Part shown: in pieces, positions 32,149 through 40,846 of the stretch | Position numbering within the stretch: position 1 is the first letter of the stretch | How the letters are laid out: each line of letters opens with the position of its first letter | Source: Staphylococcus argensis | GTDB taxonomy: Bacteria; Bacillota; Bacilli; Staphylococcales; Staphylococcaceae | Reading direction: 5' to 3' | Assembly (NCBI RefSeq): GCF_002902305.1 | Contig: NZ_PPPX01000001.1 | Coordinates: 629,655-693,654, forward strand | Length of the DNA stretch: 64,000 nt | Translations under genes and position numbers: made by a program | The notes under the pieces: generated by a model | What the model saw: only the letters and a program-made list of their open reading frames with translations | What the model was told of the DNA's origin: nothing | The model's database searches: none

Positions 32149-34557
32149 ATGATTGCCAAAGTCATAGTAGATGTTCAATCTAAAAGCGTCGATTATAACT
32201 TTGATTATCTCGTTCCGGAACGGTTAGAGTCTGTCATTCAAGTAGGCATGCGTGTCATCGTGCCATTCGGTCCGAGAACAATCCAAGGTTATGTAATGGA
32301 ATTAACCGACCATCCGGATGAGAACTTAGACCTCTCTAAGTTAAAGGAACTCAAGGAAATACAAGATATCCGACCCGAGTTAACACCTGAACTGATTCTA
32401 TTAAGTGAGTGGTATGGTAAATACTTTGTAACGAAACGGATTTCAATGCTTGAGGTGATGCTGCCAGCAGCGTTGAAGGCGAAGTATACGAAAGTCTTCC
32501 ATCTGAAAGATCTTAACGCGATACCTGAATCACTAGTGAGCAAGTTTGATAGCGCAGGTAATTATGAATATAAGGTTGCGCAGAAGAATGGTGATTTAAA
32601 GGCACTTTCAGACCTTTTACGAGAAGGGGTAGTAGAAGAACAAACGCTCCTATCTCAAAGTGTAGGTAAGAAGACGCAACGTGCCGTACGCATCGCTGAC
32701 GAAACAGCAATTGATAGTGTATTGGCAGAGTTAGAGTCGAAAGAGAAGCAGTACGATTTATATGCATATTTGAGCGATGAACGTCATCGTGACGTCTCTT
32801 TGAAAGAATTACAAGAAATGGACTTCTCAATTTCATCCATCAATACTTTGACACGTAAAGGATTGATTGAGAAATATGATGCGGTGATTGAACGTGATCC
32901 GTTTGCGACACGTGTCTTTGAACAGGAGAAAAATCAAACGCTCACGGAAGATCAACAGCGCGCTTACGATGCGATTTGTGAAAGTATTGAAGAACGGCAA
33001 CAACGCACGTTCTTGCTGCACGGCGTTACAGGCTCCGGTAAGACAGAGGTTTATCTACAGACGATTGAACGTGTATTGAACCATGATCGACAAGCGATGA
33101 TGCTTGTGCCGGAGATTGCATTAACACCGCAAATGGTCTTGCGTTTTAAAAAGCGTTTCGGAGATGAAGTAGCGGTGCTTCACTCAGGCTTGTCGAAAGG
33201 TGAACGCTATGATGAATGGCAAAAGATTCGAGATGGTCGCGCTCGCGTCAGTGTGGGTGCACGCTCTAGTGTCTTTGCGCCATTTAAAGAGCTCGGTATG
33301 ATAATTATCGATGAGGAGCATGAGTCGTCCTATAAACAAGAAGATTATCCGAGATATCATGCGCGTGATATCGCAGAGTGGCGCAGTCAATATCATCAGT
33401 GTCCGCTCGTTCTCGGCAGTGCGACGCCATGTCTAGAGTCCTATGCCCGCGCGGATAAAGGTGTGTATCAGTTGTTGAGCTTACCGAACCGTGTTAATGA
33501 TCAATCAATGCCGCATATTGATATCGTCGACATGCGTGAAGAGTTGAGTTCAGGCAACCGTTCGATGTTCTCGAATCAGCTCAGAGAAGCGATTGAGACA
33601 CGTTTAGCTAACAAAGAACAAATCGTCTTGTTCTTAAATCGACGCGGTTACGCTTCGTTTATGTTGTGTCGTGATTGTGGGCATGTGCCACAATGTCCAA
33701 ACTGTGATATTTCATTAACGTACCACAAATCGACAGATCAGTTGAAATGTCACTATTGTGGCTATCAAGAAACACCGCCCGCACTGTGTCCAAACTGTGA
33801 AAGTGAGCACATACGGCAAGTCGGTACAGGAACACAACGTGTAGAAGAACTGCTTCAGCGAGAGTTTGAAGACGCTAATATTATTCGTATGGACGTTGAT
33901 ACGACGTCACGTAAAGGTGCACATGAGAAGTTGTTGAATGACTTTGGTGAAGGAAAAGGCGACATTCTACTTGGGACGCAAATGATTGCGAAAGGGCTAG
34001 ACTTCCCTAATATTACCCTCGTAGGCGTGCTCAATGCCGATACGATGTTGAATTTACCTGATTTCCGCTCAAGCGAACGGACATATCAACTGTTAACGCA
34101 AGTAGCAGGTCGTGCCGGGCGTCATGAAAAAGAGGGGCAAGTGATTATTCAAACGTATAATCCAGAGCACTATGCGATTAAAGATGTGCAGAAGAATGAT
34201 TATTTGGCATTTTACCGTCAAGAGATGGAATATCGTAAGATGGGTAAGTATCCACCGTATTTCTTCTTAATTAACTTTACGATTTCTCATCAAGAAATGA
34301 AAAAGGTGTTAGAGGCGTCTAAGCATATTCACCAAATCTTGTTGCAACACTTATCTGATAAAGCGTTGGTCCTCGGACCATCTCCGGCTGCACTAACGCG
34401 AATTAATAACGAATATCGCTTCCAAATTCTGATTAAATATAAAAGTGAGCCGGATTTATATCAAGCGTTGCAGTATCTCGATGACTATTATCATGAACAA
34501 TATATGAAAGAGAAACTTGCATTGAAGATTGATATTGCGCCACAAATGATGATGTAG
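32149..34557 (+). CDS. priA: Primosomal protein N' (PriA replication-restart helicase)
   Basis: DEAH-type 3'-5' DNA helicase that reloads the replisome at collapsed forks. The 802 residues include an N-terminal DNA-binding domain, Walker A GVTGSGKTEVY (~292-302), DEEH (~388-391), and two interleaved zinc sites formed by CRDC, CPNC, CHYC and CPNC (~504-550). Its ATG directly abuts the coaBC stop. Followed by a strong terminator. Confidence 0.97.
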   Translation: MIAKVIVDVQSKSVDYNFDYLVPERLESVIQVGMRVIVPFGPRTIQGYVMELTDHPDENLDLSKLKELKEIQDIRPELTPELILLSEWYGKYFVTKRISMLEVMLPAALKAKYTKVFHLKDLNAIPESLVSKFDSAGNYEYKVAQKNGDLKALSDLLREGVVEEQTLLSQSVGKKTQRAVRIADETAIDSVLAELESKEKQYDLYAYLSDERHRDVSLKELQEMDFSISSINTLTRKGLIEKYDAVIERDPFATRVFEQEKNQTLTEDQQRAYDAICESIEERQQRTFLLHGVTGSGKTEVYLQTIERVLNHDRQAMMLVPEIALTPQMVLRFKKRFGDEVAVLHSGLSKGERYDEWQKIRDGRARVSVGARSSVFAPFKELGMIIIDEEHESSYKQEDYPRYHARDIAEWRSQYHQCPLVLGSATPCLESYARADKGVYQLLSLPNRVNDQSMPHIDIVDMREELSSGNRSMFSNQLREAIETRLANKEQIVLFLNRRGYASFMLCRDCGHVPQCPNCDISLTYHKSTDQLKCHYCGYQETPPALCPNCESEHIRQVGTGTQRVEELLQREFEDANIIRMDVDTTSRKGAHEKLLNDFGEGKGDILLGTQMIAKGLDFPNITLVGVLNADTMLNLPDFRSSERTYQLLTQVAGRAGRHEKEGQVIIQTYNPEHYAIKDVQKNDYLAFYRQEMEYRKMGKYPPYFFLINFTISHQEMKKVLEASKHIHQILLQHLSDKALVLGPSPAALTRINNEYRFQILIKYKSEPDLYQALQYLDDYYHEQYMKEKLALKIDIAPQMMM

Positions 34558-34587
34558 CGGTAGAGACGAGATTATTTGAAATTAAAT

Positions 34588-34638
34588 AAGACACTTACAA
34601 AGGGTAGAATTTCTGCTCATTTTGTAAGTGTCTTTCTT
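34588..34638. terminator. Bidirectional terminator between priA and the ATP-grasp gene
   Basis: A perfect 14-bp stem, 34588-34601 with 34621-34634. T's follow on the plus strand; the minus side is A/T rich and can end the convergent ATP-grasp transcript. Confidence 0.85.
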
Positions 34639-34644
34639 TGTTGA

Positions 34645-35658
34645 TTACGTTCTTTCGCTATGAATGCGATTCAGTAGATATTGATAGTAGTTGACTCTAA
34701 CTTCGGAATCTTCAGCGTAGAAGAATTGTTGACCTGGGTAAGTATTCACTTCAAATAAGCCGATTTCTCCTTGTGGGTTTACACCCAAATCAATCCCTAG
34801 TGCATCAAGTTCATAATCATAGAAACGTTCAAAGCGTTCCGGAAAGCTTACACAGAGTTGTTCAAGTCGACGTTTAATATCTTTCCAGTTATCGCCGAAG
34901 TTTGCTTTCAGAAACGACACGATAGGTGAGATACCACCGCCTTGGCTGATATTAGAAGTGATATGGCGACCCAGTCCGATGCGTGGATAAATCTTAACCT
35001 TTTGCCATTGGCCTTTCTCGTTTTTACGCACATGGAGGCGAATATCGAATGGATGACCTTCTTTCGTCATAGATTCGAAAAATGGCTGACAAATATAGTT
35101 AGGTTTTAAAAATTTGTCGTTAATAAGTGGTAATAAGTCCTCTTCGCTAAGCGTTGTGGAAGTCGTATCATCAGCTAAAGTGATCTTATCGTCATCTCGT
35201 TCAATCACATAAATATTTCTTCCTTGATTGCTAAACACAGGTTTAAGCAAGACTTTCTGATAGCGTGTTAAAAAGTCTAAAATATCCTCTGGCTTTTTAA
35301 TTAAACGATAAGGAATGAGTACATCGTTAAAGTTATTGCTTTGCGATAATAGTTTAAAGACTTTATTCTTACCACCTAGCGTATGCGTCGTCATTACCGA
35401 TACAGTTTGAAGTGAATCATAAATATTTTTATTTACGGCTTTCATAGGTTCATTATCCACGACATCTGGGTACCCGATGATACCGCGTCTCCATTGACCA
35501 TTTTCGAGAAAAAGACCATTAATTTGTTGATGAGTAGTATCGACATCCTCTGGGGTGAAATAGAAAAAGACAATGTCGTTAAAGTGGCACATATAGGCTA
35601 TAGTACGTGCTAATATTCCAGGTTGTTTGATTGAACGTAACATTCCAACTGTTTTCAA
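34645..35658 (-). CDS. YheC/YheD-type ATP-grasp protein
   Basis: Resembles the YheC/YheD group of ATP-grasp proteins, named for spore-coat-associated proteins in Bacillus. The 337 residues start at a TTG with AAAGGAG eight bases upstream. The ATP-grasp features are LLKPVFSNQGRNIYV (~135-150), FDIRLHVRKNEKGQW (~203-217), the PRIGLGRHITSNISQGGG region (~224-241), and the DLGVNPQGEIGLFEVNTYPG acid/Asn metal-binding end (~293-312). The carboxylate and amine it might join are unknown. It is a lone gene between core genes priA and fmt, transcribed against them and next to an AT-rich repeat, so it looks acquired. Staphylococci do not sporulate, so the spore link cannot apply. Confidence 0.85.
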   Translation of the reverse strand: MKTVGMLRSIKQPGILARTIAYMCHFNDIVFFYFTPEDVDTTHQQINGLFLENGQWRRGIIGYPDVVDNEPMKAVNKNIYDSLQTVSVMTTHTLGGKNKVFKLLSQSNNFNDVLIPYRLIKKPEDILDFLTRYQKVLLKPVFSNQGRNIYVIERDDDKITLADDTTSTTLSEEDLLPLINDKFLKPNYICQPFFESMTKEGHPFDIRLHVRKNEKGQWQKVKIYPRIGLGRHITSNISQGGGISPIVSFLKANFGDNWKDIKRRLEQLCVSFPERFERFYDYELDALGIDLGVNPQGEIGLFEVNTYPGQQFFYAEDSEVRVNYYQYLLNRIHSERT

Positions 35659-36274
35659 TTGAGTAACTCCTTTTCAATATTATAGAAGCAAGGTTCAAGT
35701 GAGGGGAGATTGCTCCATGTTTGCTTCATAAGTTTGTAATAGAAAATATGGATTTTGAAACAAGAGATAATTTATTCAATTCTACTTGTCCGACATTTAA
35801 TATTATACAACAAAACTATAAAAAAGCGCGTGCTTAATTGTCATTTCACTAAATGGATAGTCTTTTAATTATAAGTAGAAATATTTAGCATTGAGATTTC
35901 GCAAAACCGCTCGTTTTTTAGGTTTCTAATATTAAATAAATTTATTATATGAGACTGGGACATTAATGCGAATTAACTTTTTAGATAAATCAAAAGCAAG
36001 CTTAAACTAAATTTTTGAGTAAATTTTCAATATGAACTCGAGACGCTTGATGGAACTAGACCACAAAGAAAATCCATTCTTCGAGCTCTTAGAGCGAAAA
36101 GAATTAGTTGAGTGTGGTCCCATAAGCAAGCGAGAGTTATAACATTGAAAATTAATAAATTTTAATTTTGTCCCAGGCTCCTTTACTAAAACTCGCAAAG
36201 CGTTTTCATACTATCGCAATTTGTTACTTTTTAAGTTATAATAACTTAATGAATTTTTATAAGGAGACGTCTAT
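35659..36274. other. AT-rich 616-bp intergenic region
   Basis: Holds the TTG-start leader of the ATP-grasp gene, a 230-bp interrupted palindrome (listed separately) and the leader of the deformylase-like gene. A TATAAT-type -10 (TTATAATAAC near 36235) with upstream TTGTTA (~36221) is a fair promoter for the downstream run. Visibly more AT-rich than the flanking genes. No supported coding sequence; short ORFs inside the palindrome look like repeat by-products. Confidence 0.6.
35951..36180. repeat. 230-bp interrupted palindrome (MITE-like or long-hairpin staphylococcal repeat)
   Basis: Ends are 12-base inverted repeats, 35951-35962 with 36169-36180 (11 of 12 match). Inside, nested arms continue to pair in register: AATTTTCAAT with ATTGAAAATT (36022-36031, 36144-36153), AACTC with GAGTT (36035-36039, 36134-36138), CGCTTG with CAAGCG (36044-36049, 36127-36132), GACCAC with GTGGTC (36059-36064, 36114-36119). 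The centre has GAGCTC. No transposase is encoded. The ends resemble the GAGxCTGGGAC motif often seen at staphylococcal intergenic repeats and terminators. Confidence 0.75.
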
Positions 36275-36763
36275 ATGTCGATAAAGCAACTCGTACCATC
36301 TACCCATCCCATACTAAATCATCCCACTTCACCAGTTACGCAATTCGATCACCAATTAGAAACGCTATTAACTGATTTAGAAGATACACTTTACGCAGAA
36401 GAAGCAACAGCGATTTGTGCACCACAAATGGGTATCGATCAACAGGTGGCAATTATTGATATGGGGCCTGACGGGTTACTACAATTAATTAATCCTTATA
36501 TTATTTCGCATTCAGATGAAACAGCGACGGAGCTAGAAGGTTCTATTAGTTTAGAGGGGGTCTATGGGACAGTTACGAGAAGTCGCATGATTGTGGTTCA
36601 AGCACAAGACCGTCATGGGCGAGAGGTAGAGTTGACGGCATATGATGATATTGCACGCATGATTTTGCATATGTATGACCATTTTCAAGGCGTTTGGTTT
36701 ACACATAAAATGGAACAACGTATTTCTGAAGATGAATTGGAGGCGTATTTAGACGATGAGTAA
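36275..36763 (+). CDS. Peptide deformylase-like protein, probably catalytically inactive
   Basis: A 162-residue protein of the polypeptide deformylase fold, immediately upstream of fmt as in many Firmicutes. The three metal/catalytic motifs are degraded: motif I reads ICAPQMG instead of GxAAxQ; motif II reads LEGSISL, with Ser where the metal-ligand Cys of EGCLS should be; motif III reads LHMYDHF, so the catalytic Glu of HExDH is Met. A working deformylase should be encoded elsewhere. S. aureus carries a similar degenerate copy here, as I recall. It overlaps fmt by 8 bases. A non-enzymatic role is possible. Confidence 0.88.
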   Translation: MSIKQLVPSTHPILNHPTSPVTQFDHQLETLLTDLEDTLYAEEATAICAPQMGIDQQVAIIDMGPDGLLQLINPYIISHSDETATELEGSISLEGVYGTVTRSRMIVVQAQDRHGREVELTAYDDIARMILHMYDHFQGVWFTHKMEQRISEDELEAYLDDE

Positions 36764-37688
36764 GATAATCTTTATGGGAACCCCAGACTTTTCAACTAAA
36801 GTATTAGAAATGTTAATTGCTGAACATGATGTGATTGCAGTGGTGACACAACCAGATCGTCCAGTAGGTAGAAAGCGCAAGATGACACCGCCACCGGTAA
36901 AACGTGTAGCACAAGAGGCTGGCATTCAAGTCTATCAACCAGAAAAACTCGCTGATTCAGAAGAGCTTGAGGACTTACTTCAACTCGAAGCAGATCTTAT
37001 CGTTACAGCTGCGTTTGGTCAATTGTTGCCAGAATCGCTATTAGAAGCGCCTCGTTTAGGTGCAATTAACGTACATGCTTCACTCTTACCAAAATACCGT
37101 GGAGGCGCGCCGATTCATCAAGCGATTATTGATGGTGAAAGTGAAACAGGCGTAACCATTATGTATATGGTGAAAAAGTTAGATGCTGGTAATATCATTT
37201 CTCAGAAAGCAATTGAGATTGAAGATCAAGATAACGTGGGCTCGCTCCATGATAAGTTGAGTTTCTTAGGCGCAGAGTTATTGCATGACACGTTACCAGA
37301 CATTATTAATGAAACGAACGAGAGCATCCCGCAAGATGACTCAAAAGCGTCTTTCGCTTCTAACATCTCACGTGAAGATGAACGAGTGAATTGGGAAGCG
37401 TCTGCACGCGATATATTCAATCACATCCGCGGTCTTTCACCATGGCCCGTCGCTTATACAACGATGGACGATACGAATATGAAATTGTTCGCAGCTCGCA
37501 TTGAAGCAGATAAAGATGGAGATCCTGGCGAAATTATTGAGACAACGAAGAAAGCGATGATCGTTGGTACAGGGTCTAGTGATGCGATTGCGTTGACTGA
37601 GATTCAACTCGCTGGTAAGAAACGTATGCCTGTCGCCAACTATCTTAGTGGTGTGCAAGAATCTCTCGTAGGTAAGGTGCTGGTATGA
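36756..37688 (+). CDS. fmt: Methionyl-tRNA formyltransferase
   Basis: Formylates initiator Met-tRNA using 10-formyl-tetrahydrofolate. The N-terminal catalytic domain has the [18 protein letters not shown] motif (~108-125) with catalytic His and nearby Asn (INVHA), and the C-terminal OB-fold domain binds tRNA. 310 residues. Starts 8 bases inside the deformylase-like gene and overlaps rsmB by 4 (ATGA), part of a tightly coupled translation-related operon. Confidence 0.97.
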   Translation: MSKIIFMGTPDFSTKVLEMLIAEHDVIAVVTQPDRPVGRKRKMTPPPVKRVAQEAGIQVYQPEKLADSEELEDLLQLEADLIVTAAFGQLLPESLLEAPRLGAINVHASLLPKYRGGAPIHQAIIDGESETGVTIMYMVKKLDAGNIISQKAIEIEDQDNVGSLHDKLSFLGAELLHDTLPDIINETNESIPQDDSKASFASNISREDERVNWEASARDIFNHIRGLSPWPVAYTTMDDTNMKLFAARIEADKDGDPGEIIETTKKAMIVGTGSSDAIALTEIQLAGKKRMPVANYLSGVQESLVGKVLV

Positions 37689-38998
37689 CGACAGAGACGC
37701 ATGCACGAACGCTCGCCTTTGAAACGTTAGAGATGGTGATTAAAGATCACGCCTATAGCAATCTTGCGCTCAATCAAACACTCCAGCACAATGACTTGTC
37801 TCAAGCTGACAAAGGATTGATTACAGAAATCGTCTATGGTACTTTGAAACGTCAATATACTTTAGATTATATGCTCAAGCCTTTTATTCAAACCAAACTG
37901 AAACGTTGGGTACGCATATTATTGTGGATGAGTTTGTACCAGTATCGCTATCTTGATCGCATCCCAACACACGCTGTGATAAACGAAGCAGTAACGATTG
38001 CGAAGAAACGTGGAGGATCGCATCAAGGTAAGATTGTCAATGGAATCTTGCGTCAAATCACGCGTTCAGAACTACCTGATCCAATGGAGATTCAGGATCC
38101 CAAACGACGTCTTAGCATAAGCTACAGTTTGCCGATGTGGCTCATTAAACATTGGATCACGCATCATGGCTTCGAAGAGACCGAGCGTATTGCGCAGTCC
38201 ATGTTAGAGAATGTCGCGCAAACGGTACGAGTAAATACGTCGAAGATTTCAACCTCAGAAGCGGTACAACGATTAGAAGAGGAAGGGTTCACAGTTGAAG
38301 AGGATGCGCATCTCGATGTGTGTCTACATGTGAGCGACGGAGTGATTGCGAACTCTGATAGTTTCCGCGAGGGCTTGATTTCTATCCAAGATAAAAGTTC
38401 GATGTTCGTCGCAACCTATCTCGACCCACAAATTGGTGACCATATCCTTGATGCGTGTAGTGCGCCAGGAGGTAAAGCATGTCATATAGGCGAGTTACTA
38501 CGCGGCACGGGGCAGGTTACTGCAACAGACATTCATCAACATAAGATTGCGCTGATTCAAGAGAATATCGATAAATTAGGTTTAACACACGTTAAGGCAA
38601 TGCAACACGATGCGACCACACCTTATCATGAGATGTATGATAGAATTTTAGTAGATGCGCCGTGCAGTGGACTCGGGGTCTTGCGTCATAAACCTGAGAT
38701 CAAATACACGCAATCCTGGGAGGACATTCATCAACTCGTTGATCTACAGCTAGAGATATTAGAAAATGTGAAACATCAATTGAAACCAGGTGGTACCCTC
38801 GTTTACTCCACATGTACGATTGAACAGCTTGAAAATGAGAACGTGATTTATACATTTTTAAAACAAAATAGTGATTTCGAATTTGAACCTATTGAACATC
38901 CGATTACACATGAACGTGTCAAGACACTTCAAATATTGCCTCAAGACTTTAATTCAGATGGCTTCTTTATAACTCGAATTAAAAGAAAGGATAAATAA
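37685..38998 (+). CDS. rsmB: 16S rRNA (cytosine-967-C5)-methyltransferase RsmB/Sun
   Basis: SAM-dependent rRNA m5C methyltransferase. An N-terminal NusB-like RNA-binding domain (~1-140) precedes the catalytic domain. SAM-binding [16 protein letters not shown] is at ~255-270. The two catalytic cysteines are in DAPCSGLG (~323) and YSTCTIEQ (~378). 437 residues. Start overlaps fmt by 4 bases. Confidence 0.96.
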   Translation: MTTETHARTLAFETLEMVIKDHAYSNLALNQTLQHNDLSQADKGLITEIVYGTLKRQYTLDYMLKPFIQTKLKRWVRILLWMSLYQYRYLDRIPTHAVINEAVTIAKKRGGSHQGKIVNGILRQITRSELPDPMEIQDPKRRLSISYSLPMWLIKHWITHHGFEETERIAQSMLENVAQTVRVNTSKISTSEAVQRLEEEGFTVEEDAHLDVCLHVSDGVIANSDSFREGLISIQDKSSMFVATYLDPQIGDHILDACSAPGGKACHIGELLRGTGQVTATDIHQHKIALIQENIDKLGLTHVKAMQHDATTPYHEMYDRILVDAPCSGLGVLRHKPEIKYTQSWEDIHQLVDLQLEILENVKHQLKPGGTLVYSTCTIEQLENENVIYTFLKQNSDFEFEPIEHPITHERVKTLQILPQDFNSDGFFITRIKRKDK

Positions 38999-39002
38999 TA
39001 CT

Positions 39003-40097
39003 ATGATTACTGAAAAAAAGAAGAAAAAGAATAAGTTTCTTCCTGATTTCGACAAGCAATCGATTTATTCATTAAGATTTGATGAATTGCAAGATTGGTT
39101 AGTAGAGCATGGTCAACAAAAGTTCCGTGCGCAACAAATCTATCAATGGCTCTATGAAAAGCGTGTCGATAGCTTTGATGAGATGTCTAACTTATCTAAG
39201 TCATTACGTGAGCTACTTGAAGAACACTTTGCGATTACGACGTTATCTACGGTTGTAAAGCAGGAAAGTAGAGATGGAACGATCAAATTCCTCTTCCAAC
39301 TTCAAGATGGTTATACTATTGAAACAGTACTAATGCGTCACGATTACGGTAATTCGGTTTGTGTGACGACACAAGTAGGCTGTCGTATCGGCTGTACTTT
39401 CTGTGCATCATCTATTGGTGGGCTCAACCGTAACCTAGAAGCAGGTGAAATTGTGGCTCAAGTCTTAACCGTACAGAAAGCCTTAGATGCGACTGATGAA
39501 CGGGTTTCTCAAATCGTTATCATGGGTATTGGTGAACCATTTGAGAACTATGATGAAATGATGGATTTCTTACGCATCGTGAATCATGATCGCAGTTTAA
39601 ATATTGGTGCACGTCACATCACTGTTTCGACATCAGGAATCATTCCTCGTATTTATGACTTTGCCGAGGAAGATATTCAAATCAACTTTGCGGTCAGTCT
39701 GCATGGTGCGAATAATGAAATTCGCTCTCGTTTAATGCCGATTAACCGAGCGTATGATGTGGATAAACTTATGGATGCGATCGATTACTATCAAGAACAA
39801 ACGAATCGACGTGTTACTTTTGAATACGGCTTGTTTGGTGGTGTGAATGATCAACTTGAACATGCGCGTGAACTCGCTGCTTTAATTAAACACCTCAACT
39901 GTCACGTTAACTTGATTCCAGTCAACCACGTTCCGGAACGTAACTATGTGCGAACACCGAAAGAAGACATTTTTAAATTTGAAAAAGAATTGAAACGTTT
40001 AGGCATCAATGCGACGATTCGTCGTGAACAAGGATCAGATATTGATGCAGCCTGTGGCCAGTTAAGAGCGAAAGAACGTCAAGTAGAAACGAGGTAG
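39003..40097 (+). CDS. rlmN: Dual-specificity 23S rRNA/tRNA adenine-C2 methyltransferase RlmN
   Basis: Radical-SAM enzyme that methylates A2503 of 23S rRNA and A37 of some tRNAs. The [4Fe-4S] motif CRIGCTFC is at ~128-135. The C-terminal catalytic Cys is in DIDAACGQL (~352). 364 residues, same as the S. aureus enzyme as I remember it. A short Lys-rich N-terminus (residues 4-11) precedes the core. It begins 4 bases after rsmB with AAAGGA upstream. This is the native RlmN, not the resistance enzyme Cfr, judging from context. Confidence 0.96.
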   Translation: MITEKKKKKNKFLPDFDKQSIYSLRFDELQDWLVEHGQQKFRAQQIYQWLYEKRVDSFDEMSNLSKSLRELLEEHFAITTLSTVVKQESRDGTIKFLFQLQDGYTIETVLMRHDYGNSVCVTTQVGCRIGCTFCASSIGGLNRNLEAGEIVAQVLTVQKALDATDERVSQIVIMGIGEPFENYDEMMDFLRIVNHDRSLNIGARHITVSTSGIIPRIYDFAEEDIQINFAVSLHGANNEIRSRLMPINRAYDVDKLMDAIDYYQEQTNRRVTFEYGLFGGVNDQLEHARELAALIKHLNCHVNLIPVNHVPERNYVRTPKEDIFKFEKELKRLGINATIRREQGSDIDAACGQLRAKERQVETR

Positions 40098-40102
40098 GTA
40101 AC

Positions 40103-40846
40103 ATGCTTAATGCTGAACTATTCACTGATGCAGGATCATATCGTGAGAAGAACGAAGACGCTGGCGGAGTCTTCTACAATAAGACAGAACAACAGTTGTT
40201 AGTGATTTGTGATGGTATGGGTGGCCATCAAGCAGGTGAGATCGCAAGTCAATATGTCACAGAAGCCTTACAATCACGTTTCGAGGAGGAGAACTTTATC
40301 GAGCCTGAACGTGCGGAACGTTGGTTAAATACGACCTTGAAGAGTGTGAATCGCGATTTATATGACTATGCTGAAAGTCATGCGTCATATCATGGTATGG
40401 GCACGACATGTGTTTGTGCAATGGTCTTTGATAATCACGTCGTCGTGGCGAATATCGGAGACTCACGTGCCTATTTGGTTAACTCACGTGAGGTCAATCA
40501 GCTCACGAGTGATCACTCTTTCGTGAACCATCTCGTGATGATTGGTCAAATTACAGAGGAAGAGGCATTTAACCATCCGCAACGCAATATCATTACTAAA
40601 GTGATGGGTACAGATCGTCGTGTAGCACCTGATTTGTTTGTTAGAAAGACAAACTTCTACGACTATCTCTTATTATGCACAGACGGTTTAACAGATTACG
40701 TGCGTGATCATGAAATTCAAGCTCAGTTAGCAGAACAGGGCGATTTACAGACACAAGGTCATGCACTACTTCAACTAGCAGAAGATAAAGCGTCGAAAGA
40801 CAATGTGAGTGTCGTCCTCGCAGAAATCGAGGGTGATAAGGTATGA
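40103..40846 (+). CDS. stp: PP2C-family Ser/Thr phosphatase (Stp/PrpC)
   Basis: Mn/Mg-dependent phosphatase that reverses phosphorylation by the adjacent kinase PknB. The PPM motifs are visible: EKNEDAGG near the N-terminus (~14-21), CDGMGGHQAGE (~36-46), IGDSRAYL (~118-125), LLCTDGLTDYV (~191-201), and KDNVSVV (~232-238). 247 residues. It overlaps pknB by four bases (ATGA), so phosphatase and kinase are made in balance. Confidence 0.97.
   Translation: MLNAELFTDAGSYREKNEDAGGVFYNKTEQQLLVICDGMGGHQAGEIASQYVTEALQSRFEEENFIEPERAERWLNTTLKSVNRDLYDYAESHASYHGMGTTCVCAMVFDNHVVVANIGDSRAYLVNSREVNQLTSDHSFVNHLVMIGQITEEEAFNHPQRNIITKVMGTDRRVAPDLFVRKTNFYDYLLLCTDGLTDYVRDHEIQAQLAEQGDLQTQGHALLQLAEDKASKDNVSVVLAEIEGDKV

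Noticed and set aside
36007..36198. 63-codon minus-strand ORF near the ATP-grasp gene
   Set aside because: It is contained in the 230-bp palindrome and has no ribosome binding site; best explained as a by-product of the repeat.
39003..40097. Cfr-type antibiotic resistance methyltransferase
   Set aside because: Length and its place in the fmt-rsmB-rlmN-stp run fit housekeeping RlmN.
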